A stretch of 64,000 bases of DNA, from positions 23,597,172-23,661,171 of the forward strand of contig NC_060955.1 in the NCBI RefSeq assembly GCF_910589235.1, read 5' to 3'. Positions 28,768-39,238 of this stretch are shown piece after piece. How positions within the stretch are numbered: position 1 is the first letter of the stretch; the number at the start of each line of letters is the position of its first letter. The translations under genes were made by a program, and so were the position numbers. This DNA is from Vespa crabro. Its lineage: Eukaryota; Arthropoda; Insecta; Hymenoptera; Vespidae. A model generated the notes under the pieces. The model saw only the letters and a program-made list of their open reading frames with translations. It had not been told where the DNA came from and ran no database searches.

Positions 28768-29665
28768 CCACTTTATATTTATTTATTTATTTTAATAAGA
28801 ATTTTTGTTTTGTTTTCTTTAATCTTCCTCTGGCCTCAGTTTCACCAAACATTTGTATTCATATATGTGTGTTGAGATTAATTAACTCTGAATTATTCTA
28901 TCTGCAGGATCTTTTGGTAACCCTATCGACCCTTTTGCGAGGTAGTATTTATGAGAAACTAAGATGGACCTTTAAATTGTACGACATAAACGGCGATGGT
29001 TGCATCACGAGAGGTGAATTAGGTGAAATGGTTACGGCCGTTCACGAGCTCATGGGTAGAAGACATCATGCCGAGGAAGAAAGAAAAGCCAAGGAACAAT
29101 TGGACAGAGTATTTAAAAAGTTGGATCTTAATCAAGACGGTGTTATCACTATCGAGGAATTTATTGAGAGTTGTCTCAAGGTACGAGAAAATGTTGAGAT
29201 ATTGTTAGAATTATTAAAATGTTATATTGTTCCGAGACAGCTTTTAGAGTTTAGTAGATAGAAAAGAAGGAGATTGGCTATTGTGTAAAATTGAAGAAAT
29301 TTTTTTTTTCTTTTTTTTTCTTTTGTAAAAAGTGCAACCCATCCCACTTATCATCCCCTATTTTTTTTAATCTCCGAATCGTCAATTAGGAATTCGTTAA
29401 TTAATTACACACGATATGTTGAATATTTTTAGGAAAGATAAAAAAGAACGTGTTGATTCGTCTATTTAAAATCGATTAAAATTATTTTATAAAACTTTGA
29501 TAAACTTTGATTATAATTATAATCCGTCATGAGTATGTCATTAGGTATATTATTAATTGTAATGAAAAATTTGGAATTGAATCGATATTATTTTTTATTG
29601 GGATATTATGTTTATAGGACGATGTGATCACAAGATCATTAGCTATATTCGACAGTGCACTTTGA
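16793..29665 (+). CDS. Kv channel-interacting protein (KChIP/NCS family EF-hand calcium sensor)
   Basis: Neuronal calcium sensor of the KChIP group; family members bind the N-terminus of Kv4/Shal potassium channels and control surface expression and gating. Predicted exons: 16793-16957, 28480-28549, 28623-28693, 28908-29180, 29618-29665; phases agree, 208 residues. The variable N-terminus (1-27) is rich in Pro/Glu; the conserved core starts near LLRQTKFSRQEI and RGFK. EF1 is degenerate (ECPEG, as in NCS proteins). EF2 loop is at 92-103, EF3 at 128-139 (DINGDGCITRGE), EF4 at 175-186 (DLNQDGVITIEE). The C-terminus IFDSAL is at the usual family end. The ATG follows a purine-rich leader. No N-myristoylation MG motif is present. 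Intron 1 is 11.5 kb and hosts an antisense gene. An open 92-codon extension follows the TGA. Confidence 0.93.
16958..22016. other. Large KChIP intron, 5' part
   Basis: Pyrimidine-rich and AT-rich simple sequence, with AT arrays (for example 18276-18300) and ATGT repeats (21240-21280). Two GC-rich islands interrupt it: about 20955-21060 and about 21150-21560, the latter with CCGG-repeat and CpG-rich DNA. No multi-exon gene could be assembled. The islands are candidates for alternative KChIP promoters/first exons or enhancers. Confidence 0.4.
22017..27839 (-). CDS. Leucine-rich repeat protein, dynein regulatory complex subunit 5-like (DRC5/TCTE1)
   Basis: Axonemal LRR protein similar to TCTE1/DRC5, a part of the nexin-dynein regulatory complex that coordinates dynein arms in motile cilia and sperm tails. 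Predicted exons: 27839-27754, 27465-27193, 26910-26719, 26112-25948, 25867-25705, 25558-25324, 25073-24915, 24425-24311, 22396-22266, 22168-22017, all in phase. From the first ATG in exon 1 (27800) it would be 543 residues (human about 500). Visible: the SWRRLYCERHLAEYL block, a FEWRDF segment, an FSFTRSKLD block, then repeats with LEELDFSHC, LRLVNNMIGAEG, LDLRLNPLGDAGG, LNVSSCELS and DLSNNNFGP, then a charged C-terminus. It lies wholly inside intron 1 of the KChIP-like gene, on the opposite strand. The N-terminal start is uncertain and more upstream coding exons may exist. Confidence 0.82.
23645..23795. repeat. Two-copy 56-bp direct repeat
   Basis: Near-identical 56-bp units at 23645-23700 and 23740-23795 (shared core ATTTGATTTGAAATTTGTAA, then CTCGCCGATAATGC) are separated by a 39-bp pyrimidine spacer, period 95 bp. 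A degenerate trace may follow near 23940-24000. It lies in a DRC5 intron within the KChIP intron. Local tandem duplication is the simple explanation. Confidence 0.75.
28149..28272 (-). CDS. Orphan minus-strand coding-like exon (possible upstream DRC5 exon)
   Basis: On the minus strand a good acceptor (TTCTCCAG, long pyrimidine tract) opens at 28272 into a reading frame with protein-like sequence containing SDPYTFLVRLIGDEASLKR and LLRDSDWQRHD before TAA at 28149-28151. It lies just upstream of the first assigned DRC5 exon. The only donor near its end (GTTAAT) does not give matching phase with that exon, so membership of DRC5 is unproven. It may also be a terminal exon of another transcript. 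Confidence 0.35.
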
Positions 29666-29944
29666 TCTCCGGCAGAAGAGGAAAAGTCGGAGGATGAGGT
29701 CTCTGGAATAAATGCGATAGCACAAACGGCACCGACGCCACCAACGCCGCCTACGCCACTTTCTACAACATTTTCGCAATCTTTGTCGCCGTCGCCACCA
29801 CCACCGTCCTATTCCTTGTTACCACCGATACCTCCGCCTTTACCCTCGCAACCACCACCAGGATATACTGTACAGGATCAAGAGCTTTATTTACTCTTGG
29901 CAGCTCATTGGTGGAATCAACCGGAAGCTCCTCTTTTTTGTTGA
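29666..29944 (+). CDS. Putative stop-codon readthrough extension of KChIP-like protein
   Basis: Directly after the in-frame TGA (29663-29665) the same frame stays open for 92 codons to a second TGA at 29942-29944. The segment is about half G+C while flanking DNA is very AT-rich. Its translation is protein-like: an acidic start (SPAEEEKSEDEVSG), a Pro/Thr/Ser-rich middle with two PPxY motifs (PPSY and PPGY), and a hydrophobic end (ELYLLLAAHWWNQPEAPLFC). No acceptor was found that would splice around the TGA in frame. Readthrough would give a 301-residue isoform. Alternatives: a recent sense-to-stop mutation, an assembly error, or RNA editing. Two PPxY motifs suggest WW-domain (Nedd4-type) partners; that is inference. 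Confidence 0.6.
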   Translation, partial: SPAEEEKSEDEVSGINAIAQTAPTPPTPPTPLSTTFSQSLSPSPPPPSYSLLPPIPPPLPSQPPPGYTVQDQELYLLLAAHWWNQPEAPLFC

Positions 29945-30236
29945 AGGTAGAAACGTATGAGCTTTTTACGAAGTCGAGAAATATGAATTTTTTTTTTTTC
30001 CCTTTTTATTTTTACCTTCATCCCAAATTTTCCAAGAGATTAACAATTAGTTTTTATTTTCTTTTAAGAATAGAAAGAGGATTATGAAGTTGTTATGACA
30101 ATTTAGAAATTTGAAGAAATTTAAAGATGTTTTTTGTTTTCCTTTCTTTCTTTCTCTGTTTTTTTTTTCCTCTCCTTTCCTTTTCTTTTGAACCATCAAC
30201 AACGCACATTAGTACTTTTCTGTAGCATCCCTTTTT

Positions 30237-30279
<43 letters not shown>

Positions 30280-30818
30280 GTTTGACGAAGTCGGATGTAC
30301 AGATTTGCAAAAAAAAAATATTTAATAATTAATAAATGCATTTTTAACAAATTGTTAATTAAAATTCTACTTTTTCCTTTTCAGACGATTTAACGCGAAC
30401 TGTAACTGCCTCCGGTGCAATGAAGAAATATAATGTATGTTCGACCGTAATGTTTATTAAAAAGAGAGTGAGAAGAGGAAGAAGATGAAGATCGAAGGAA
30501 GAAAAAAGAAAAAGAAAAAGAAAAAGAAAATAAAAGAAACAAAAAAGGAGGTAAGAGACTAAGCTTCGAAAATTGTTAACTCCCGATATGAAAGGAGTAT
30601 ATAACACGAACGAAGCAAGAAAGAAGATAAGCATGATAAACATTCGAAATTTGATCGAATTCAAATTCATTGCTCCCTTCTTAAAAAAGAAGAAAATAAT
30701 ATTATAGGATATATTATAGAAAAACGTATGAGATAGATAAATAGATAGATTCGTACGAATCGTTCTGTAAGTATTAAAAGCGTTTCATTCGAAACACCTG
30801 ATAGATATCAGCGTAACG

Positions 30819-30883
<65 letters not shown>

Positions 30884-30924
30884 GTTGTTGAATAATTTAT
30901 AAAAAAAATTCCTATGAGAGAGAC

Positions 30925-30977
<53 letters not shown>

Positions 30978-31035
30978 TAAGTAAATGAATGAATGAATGA
31001 ATGGAATAAATAAATAAAAAAAAGAAAGAAGGTAC

Positions 31036-31092
31036 CTTACGTAGTCGCTCAAGTACCGTCGATTTGTGCCAAATCGCCGTCAAAGAATCCAT
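31036..31092 (-). CDS. Possible first coding exon, minus strand
   Basis: An ATG at 31092-31090 starts a short frame reading MDSLTAIWHKSTVLERLRK and ends at overlapping donor options (GTAAGG or GTACCT). It lies upstream, in minus-strand orientation, of the orphan exon at 28149-28272 and the DRC5-like gene. If linked, that gene would interleave with the last four KChIP exons on the opposite strand. Phase to the next exon could not be confirmed. Confidence 0.25.
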
Positions 31093-31687
31093 GTTCCAAT
31101 CTCATGAATCTCCCATAATAAAAGTCTCTTAAGTATTACATTATGAATATATAAATAAAAATGAAAAATAAAGAAGAGAGACAAAAATTTAAAGATTCAT
31201 AATATACAATATGTAAACGTCAAAAACGTTTTGGTATCTCGAAAATATTGTAAAAAAATATTCATTTAAAGGGAATATTACATTGGAAGGTAACAATGGT
31301 TCGAATGGTGTTAATTATATTACACCCAATGAAAATTAGATCATTAGAATTATATCGAAAATCTTCCAGATATCGATTTTAAGGAAACGAAAATATATAA
31401 TATTATAATAATGATAATAGGAATAATAATAATAATAATAATAATAATTGATAGAAATCATGGTATTTCTTTTTAAGATTGTTAAATAATAAAAATGAGA
31501 GAGACTCATGAGAGAAAATTAATAAATGCTTTTCGAACGTAACGTTAAAGCAATAGAAATATTTCTTTTCTTTTTTTTATTTCTTTTTTTCTTTTTCTTT
31601 TTTTCTTTTTTCTTTTTTTCTTGGTATGACAGAAAAAAATACTGGCAGTCTTTTAGTTCTTCGCAAAAAATATAAAATAAATAGTTC

Positions 31688-31768
31688 AATGAATGAATGA
31701 ATGAATGAATGGATGAATGGATGGATGGATGGATGGATGGATGGATGAATGGATGAATGAATGAATTA
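31688..31768 (+). repeat. GAAT/GGAT tetranucleotide array
   Basis: A compound array changing from GAAT to GGAT units and back to GAAT, typical of interrupted microsatellite growth. Confidence 0.8.
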
Positions 31769-32310
31769 AACGTACGTTATAATGTCAAAGAAAAACACGT
31801 AAGTCTAACTAAATTTTTTTTCTCTTAAGTTCAAACAACTTTTTTCTTTCTTTCTTTTTTAATTTTTTTTAATTTTTTCTTTTTTTTAATTATCGTAGAT
31901 ATAATACTAATTTTAAGATTATAAAATTTATATCGGGATAGTTATCTATGTGATTTTATTAACGACTGCACATATCTTTATCTAAACTAAATCAAATAAG
32001 ACGAAAGAACAAAAAAAAAAAAAAAGAAAAGAAGAAAAAAAGATTAGAGAAAAGAAAGAGGAAAGAAAGAAGGAATGATAGGGAAAAAAGCCTGATATAA
32101 ATTCCTATGAATGTTACTTTTATTTTATTTTCAGGATAGGCTCGATAACGAACGAAGAAAAATAAATCTATCTATTATTTAATAAAATTGAAAATTAATA
32201 TTTTCAAGCTTGCTAATAATGATAAATTAAAGAAAGAAAAAAAAAAAAAAAAAAAAATTAAAAAGAAGAAAGAAGAAGAAACGAAAAAGAAAGAAATAAA
32301 ATAAAATCGC

Positions 32311-32363
<53 letters not shown>

Positions 32364-32978
32364 AACAAACAAACAATAAAATCGTCAAATTGATAGAAGA
32401 GCATTGATTATCAAAAAATCGATGTTGACTAAACACCAAGCTATTGTAATTAGCATGTAATACATAAACGGAAAGAAACAATAACGTGTTAAAGTTTATC
32501 ATAGGATTAAAAGGAAGAAAAAAAAAAAAAAGAAGAAGAAAGAAAGAAAAAGAAAAAAAAATAGTAATCGTGTAATAATAATCATAATAATCATAATCAT
32601 CAAGTCATATGTGTATATTAGAGATTTTTCTGTAAGTCTCACGAACGCATTTAGGCATACGATTTGTAATATTGTGTGCATGGGCGATGCCGGTAGATAT
32701 AATGTATTCGCGAATTAAACGAAGGAAACATTGTATCATTATGATCATTTACAAAGGATTTACTCACGAATATGTGACGGAAAAGAAAAAGAGAAAGAAA
32801 AAGAAAAAAAAAAAAAGAAGAAAGTAAAAAAAAAAAATAAATAAGAAAAAAAATAAATAAGAAAAGAAAATTTTTAAAATATCAAACAAATTCGAATGAA
32901 TGAATGAATGTTAAATTAGTGTATAAAAAGTTGCACTATTTTTAACGTCTCATCACCGATCGAATACTAATACATATA

Positions 32979-33011
<33 letters not shown>

Positions 33012-33697
33012 GCGCACACATACATACATGAACATACACGCACACATACATCACGGATTCTGATCTAAAAATTTCTATCGCTATTACTGCCACCGATCAT
33101 TCTTTTATAGAATACATTTGTGAAATAATATCTGAATCCGTTTAAAATAAATTTATTTTTTATTAAGTTTTTTCTCTCTTTTTTTTTTTCTTTTTTTTTT
33201 TTAACGACTATATATAAGTATGTATATATATATATATATTTTTTTTTTCTTTTTTGTTTTAATCTTTTATTATTGTTATTTTATATGCTCGAAATAAAGA
33301 AAAAAAAGTTTGTGATGGAATTATTATTTCACAAAATGTATCTAATTCTAACGTGTCTATTTAAAAATCATTCGCAAAGACTGTCAAATAAAATATTGCT
33401 AATGTTGAAAGAAGAGAGAATTATTAATCGCGTAAAAGAAATGTGTGTTAACAAAAGGAGCCGATCAAATTCTGATTAAATATGTCCGAGAAAAATTTGT
33501 ATAAACATACGTACATACATGTATATTATATTTCATTTATTTATATATGTTGTACAAAAAATAAAAAAAAAAAAAAGGAAGAAAGAAAGAAAGAAAGAAG
33601 AAAAAAAAACTGATTGAAAGAACGAGAACGATTGAAACATTATGGCTTACTTACTTGATTTCGTCGGGACTTATTTGTTTCTGTGCGCGTCTAATTG

Positions 33698-33732
<35 letters not shown>

Positions 33733-35480
33733 AGAAAAAAAAAGTAAACTTATTATTATTATATACGACAGGACAGTTGTCATATCACAACGGTGCCTTT
33801 CACTCACAAATCTTTTAGATTTTTATACATGCACATATGTTACTTATGTACTCGTAATTTTCTTTTTTCCCTTTCTTCTTTTATTTTTTTTTTTTTCTTT
33901 TTTTTTCTCGACGAAATAGGGGCACCGTACTTACAGGGGAAAAACACACACACACATGCACACACAAAAAGAAAGGAGAAAAAAATGATAAGAAAAAGAA
34001 ATAAATAAAATACAAAAAAGAAAAAAAAAATATATATATATATATATAATAATTAAATAAAAAAAATTAGTAGAAAAGAAAGGATAAAAAAGGAAAGCAC
34101 GTTATAAAATCAAACGCAAAAGCCTCCTTCTTTTACTTCGATCGATCTCTTATAAGCGTTTTTTGCCTTTAGTGTCTTAACGGGGATCAAGAAAACGTAC
34201 GATTGCTAAACTACATATATATACATACATAATACGTGCGTTTCTATGACAACGAGAAAAAAAAGAAATAATACAGCCTGCATCGAAAGTAGCAGATTTA
34301 TGCGCGCGTATCGAGCTTACATTCACGCGGATACATACATGCATATGTATATTCAAACCATTAACACTGAAAAAAGAAAGAAAGAAAGAAAGAAAAAAAA
34401 GAAAAAAAAAAAAAAGCAGGAAAAAAAAATAATAATCTCGCCAAAACGTATGTGTGTATGTCTCTCAAAGAAATATATAATAACTTTAATAATTTCATCT
34501 CTGCTAAGAAGAAAAAATTTTTAAATTAAAAAAAAAAAAAAAAAAGAAAGAAAAAATACAAGAAGAAAGGAAGAACATGCAAACGAACTAACGAACAACA
34601 AATAAAGAATTAATATGATGCTGAAGTACCAAAAGGAAGAAGAAGAAGAAGAAGAAAAAAGAAAAAAGAAAAAACAGGAGAACGACAACAACAATAACAA
34701 AATAATGTATTATCTAAAGTATAATATGCGAAGATAAACGAAGACTCGAAATATGACTCAAGATCAAAATGTTTGCAAAAAGATTATTGTAATTTTCATT
34801 TGCGAGAATCAATTAATGAATAATAATTAATCGATATGCGTGAATGCATATACGTATTTATATGATTATGAAAGTGAATTAAGTCGCTTGAGATATTTAA
34901 AAAAAAAAATTTATTTGCTTATATTTATATTTTTCAAATTTCTTTTTTTTTTCAATCGCACGGAAAAATTATCTTTTTCTTTCACTTACGCTTACTTTTT
35001 CTCCGTTTGTCAGATTACAAATAGAAAATTAACTTTTCAATAATTCCAACTTCGAAATGTCAGTATGTATGTGAGTGTGCGTGGGCGCGCGCGCGCGCGT
35101 ATGTATGTGTAAAAAAATATTTCAAAAAGAAAAATATGTAACTCGTAGCACACTTTCATAATCATCAGCTATAATATGATATGTATATGCTCTTTTAATG
35201 CATATTATCATGATACATATGATGCATAGTCAGAGATAAGGAGATATCATCTATTATGCCGACGAATAATTTCAAATTAATGAGAAACAAACGAATGATA
35301 TAAAATATTAAAACGAAAATGGGTTACATTGCAAAATGTTATTAATAAAAATTATTAAATATTGTTATATGCTATGTCATTTTGAAGGAACTAATTAAAA
35401 TGCAATAATTTCGATTCGATTAATCCCTTCGATGTATATAAAACAATAACAACTCATTATAATATATTACATACTCGTTA

Positions 35481-35522
<42 letters not shown>

Positions 35523-36226
35523 TTAATTTTTTTCTTACAATATTTTATTTACTCATATAACAATAAATTATATAAAAAAAAAAGGGAGAAAGAATGACAA
35601 ATGCAATATAACAAAATATGGATCCTTTTGATAATACTTGGAAACAAATTGAAAAAGAAAAAAAAAAAAATAAATAAATAAGAAGAAAAGAAAGAAAATT
35701 GATCGACATGCTTCTTACGATTAGAAAAAAACGAACACGATTATGATCACACACGGTAAGGATATCGATTCAAAGTCAATGGACTAAATGAGAAAAGACA
35801 AGAATTCAATTATTAAATGTGATAAATCTCATTATTCCAAATATTTATTTTCTAATTTTACTTGTAATATGGAAGGTAATGAAAAGAATTTAATACAAAT
35901 AAATAAATAAATAATGATAATGATAAAAATAAAAATAATAATAATAATGATATTAAAAAAAAGAGAGAGAGAAAATAACGATAACAACAACAACAACAAC
36001 AACAACAAATAAAATAATATAAAATACGGCATGTGGTGCGAATGATCTATGATTAAAAATATGGTTCTTGTTGTTGATGCGGTGCCTTCTACGGTCACTG
36101 CACAGATATATTTTTTATAAAGTTTTTCTTATAATTTGCAAATCTCATATTCTCGGAAACACTAACACTAAGAGAACAATAAAAAAAAATAAATAAATAA
36201 ATAAAAGACAGAAAAGCAAAAAAAGA

Positions 36227-36261
<35 letters not shown>

Positions 36262-36535
36262 TAATAATAAAAATAAAACCGTAAGAAAGTTCCAACGATT
36301 GTGTTCTTTTATTGGTAATGAAAGAAAAGATAAAAGAAGAAAGAAAGAAAAAAAAAACAAGATAAAAAATGAATAAAAGAAAGGTAAAAAGGACAGACGT
36401 GGGGAACCGTCAGATATCGACACGATCGATGATTAAAAACAATAAATCAATAAATGAATAAATAAATACGTATATACGTAAAAACAAGGCGATTATACAA
36501 ATAATTAATATAGTCGTTTGAAATGATCTAAATTA

Positions 36536-36612
36536 CATACATACATTCATACATTCATACATTCATACATTCATACATTCATACATACATACATACATAC
36601 ATACATAAATAA
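36536..36612 (+). repeat. CATACATT / CATA compound array
   Basis: Octamer units CATTCATA pass into tetramer CATA and then AAAT units. Simple repeat without coding potential. Confidence 0.8.
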
Positions 36613-37048
36613 ATACCATGTCTCTCTGCTTTAAGAATATACAAAACATCCTTCAATTACATAAATAGCTTTATAAAATGGTTATTCCTTCTTTGGATAT
36701 TTCGTTTTTATGTGTTAAAAAGTATAAACGATAGATAATGATGATAATGATAATGATGGTGGTGATGATGATCATGATGGTGATCTATGTAACTAACGAT
36801 GATTAGGAAAAAAAAATTTAATATCAAAGAAAGTGAACGATGAACTTAGGAATGTTGTTGTTGCGACGATCTTAGGCATGAATAGGGGAAAAAAAGAGAG
36901 AGAGAGAGAGAGAGAAAAAGAAGGAAGAAAAAAAAATTAACTTAATTAGTACAAGGACGAAGTAAAACAGAAATATATTGTAGTTAATATTATAATGATT
37001 GATAACAATCGAGAAGAGAGAAACTTAGTTGATTAATATTCTAATATA

Positions 37049-37110
<62 letters not shown>

Positions 37111-37193
37111 AGGACGAAATTTAGATATAATAACATTGTCCGTTACCAAATTTATCAAGGCTTTAAAAACTATTATATTATTATATAACTATA

Positions 37194-37263
<70 letters not shown>

Positions 37264-37348
37264 AAATGAATTAGCCACGTTAAAATTCTGTATATTAATG
37301 ATTACAGATAAAAAAAAATTAATATTAATAATAATAATAATAATAGTA

Positions 37349-37393
<45 letters not shown>

Positions 37394-37586
37394 TAGTATA
37401 CCTCGCCCATGATCGTGTGCGATCATGTAACCGATGCCATCGCATAAGTTTCACGATAATTTAAATCTCTTGTTCACAACAAAAAGAGAAACGAAAAGGA
37501 AACAAACAACACACGTGTGAGGAGAGTTAAAAAAAAAAAATGAAACAAACTAACAAAACAAAAAGCCCGTAAAATGCAATCGGTAA

Positions 37587-37662
<76 letters not shown>

Positions 37663-38343
37663 GAAAAAAAAAGAAAAGGAAAAAGCTTTTTCTAACTATT
37701 CATAAGTCAATCCTATTTAATCTTTCTTAAATGGAAGAAAGAGGTTCTTGATAATTATGTGATAGTTATGAACACTTTGAACGCCATTTTGGTGTATGTT
37801 ATCTATTTACCGTACCGATTGTTTAAGGGCTCTTCGTAGGGATATTATATGAAATAAATGAATTAGATTAATTAGTAGAATTTTAATACTGGCAGTAACA
37901 TTCTTAGATATTATACATATTTGCTATTTGCTATCATAATAGTTAAAATTGTTACGTAACGCGTTAATATATTTATAACGTATTCGGGATAATTGTTGAG
38001 AGCTCGCTCCGAGATATAATTATACGTTTTTATGATAGATTAACGAAAGAAAGGAAGAAGAAGAAGAAAAAAAAAGAAAAGGAAAGAAAACGAAGAAAGG
38101 AAAAAAAGAAGAAAAAATGAAAAAAGGAAAAACAAAATAAAAACATAAAAGGTATATCATAATTAGATTGATAGCGTTATATCACGTATATGATTTATTT
38201 TATCTCGGTGTGATAGCGAATATCTCATTATAATGATTGTTCATATAGGACGTATCTCTAAAATACATTCACAGTACTGTCATACTGCCAATTTTATGTG
38301 AAATGTTAAAATATAGTTACTAAACGAGAATGTTAAAAGATTA

Positions 38344-38394
<51 letters not shown>

Positions 38395-38950
38395 CGAAAG
38401 TTATCAAAAAGTACTTTGTATAGATTGAAGAAAAGGAAAAAAAAAAAAGAAAACAAAACAAAAAACCCTGCGCTGTGTCGTTATATAAAATTTTTCGTTT
38501 TCGACGTTCCTTATACGATATCATACGTGTATGTTGTTAAATCTAAGTTAAATCGAAATACACATTACATTACATTAAATTATAAACACGGATCATCGTC
38601 GTTACGATAAAAAAAAAAAAAAGAGAAAAAAGAAAAAAAAAGAAAAAAAAATATCATTGTTGTTACGTACAAAGTTTGACTATAGCGTTCTATTAGGAAT
38701 GTTCGTTAGATAAAAAGCATTAATACATTAACACTGTCGAAATTAAATGTAATTAATAACCCATAATCTCTGTTATGAGATAATGTTAAATAAGATGGAG
38801 TCATTAATTGTAAGATTTTTAGCTGCCAGAGAGATAAGAGCAATTCGTTTGTAAACAAAAGGGAATATTTCCATTTTTGTGAATGATTAACTTTGCTCGA
38901 AATGAATAAATCAAAGTACTTTGGCGTTATAAAACAATTTGATCGTGTTC

Positions 38951-39008
<58 letters not shown>

Positions 39009-39238
39009 TATATACAAAATGTCTTCCCAAAACGTTCTTGTTTTACCCTTCAAATTAAATATTATAATTTTTATTTTCGTTTTATTAAAAAAAGACAAAA
39101 AAAAAAAAAGAAATAACAAAAAAGAAATGGCATAAAGTTGAAAGATATAAACATCTTGATATATAGTTATAAAGGTAAAAAAGATTAAAAAAAAAGTAAA
39201 AGGAAAAAATAACAAACAACAATAATAACAAAAATATT

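Larger units (their letters stand above)
29945..39238. other. Gene-poor interval between KChIP-like and LKR/SDH (convergent)
   Basis: About 9.3 kb of simple sequence: GA tracts (30823-30880, 32310-32358, 38347-38395), AAT arrays (30927-30978, 37322-37390), GAAT/GGAT arrays (31690-31765), CATT/CATA arrays (36540-36605) and long AT arrays (35486-35520, 37055-37105, 37197-37262, 37588-37660, 38955-39015). Part may be a long 3' UTR of the KChIP-like gene, as neuronal insect genes often have, but no decisive end is seen. A perfect 8-bp hairpin lies at 37408-37427. Confidence 0.45.

Noticed and set aside
29666..29944. Extension region read as an antisense minus-strand exon
   Set aside because: The longest minus frames are short, repetitive and lack the protein-like ends seen in the + frame that continues KChIP exactly in phase.
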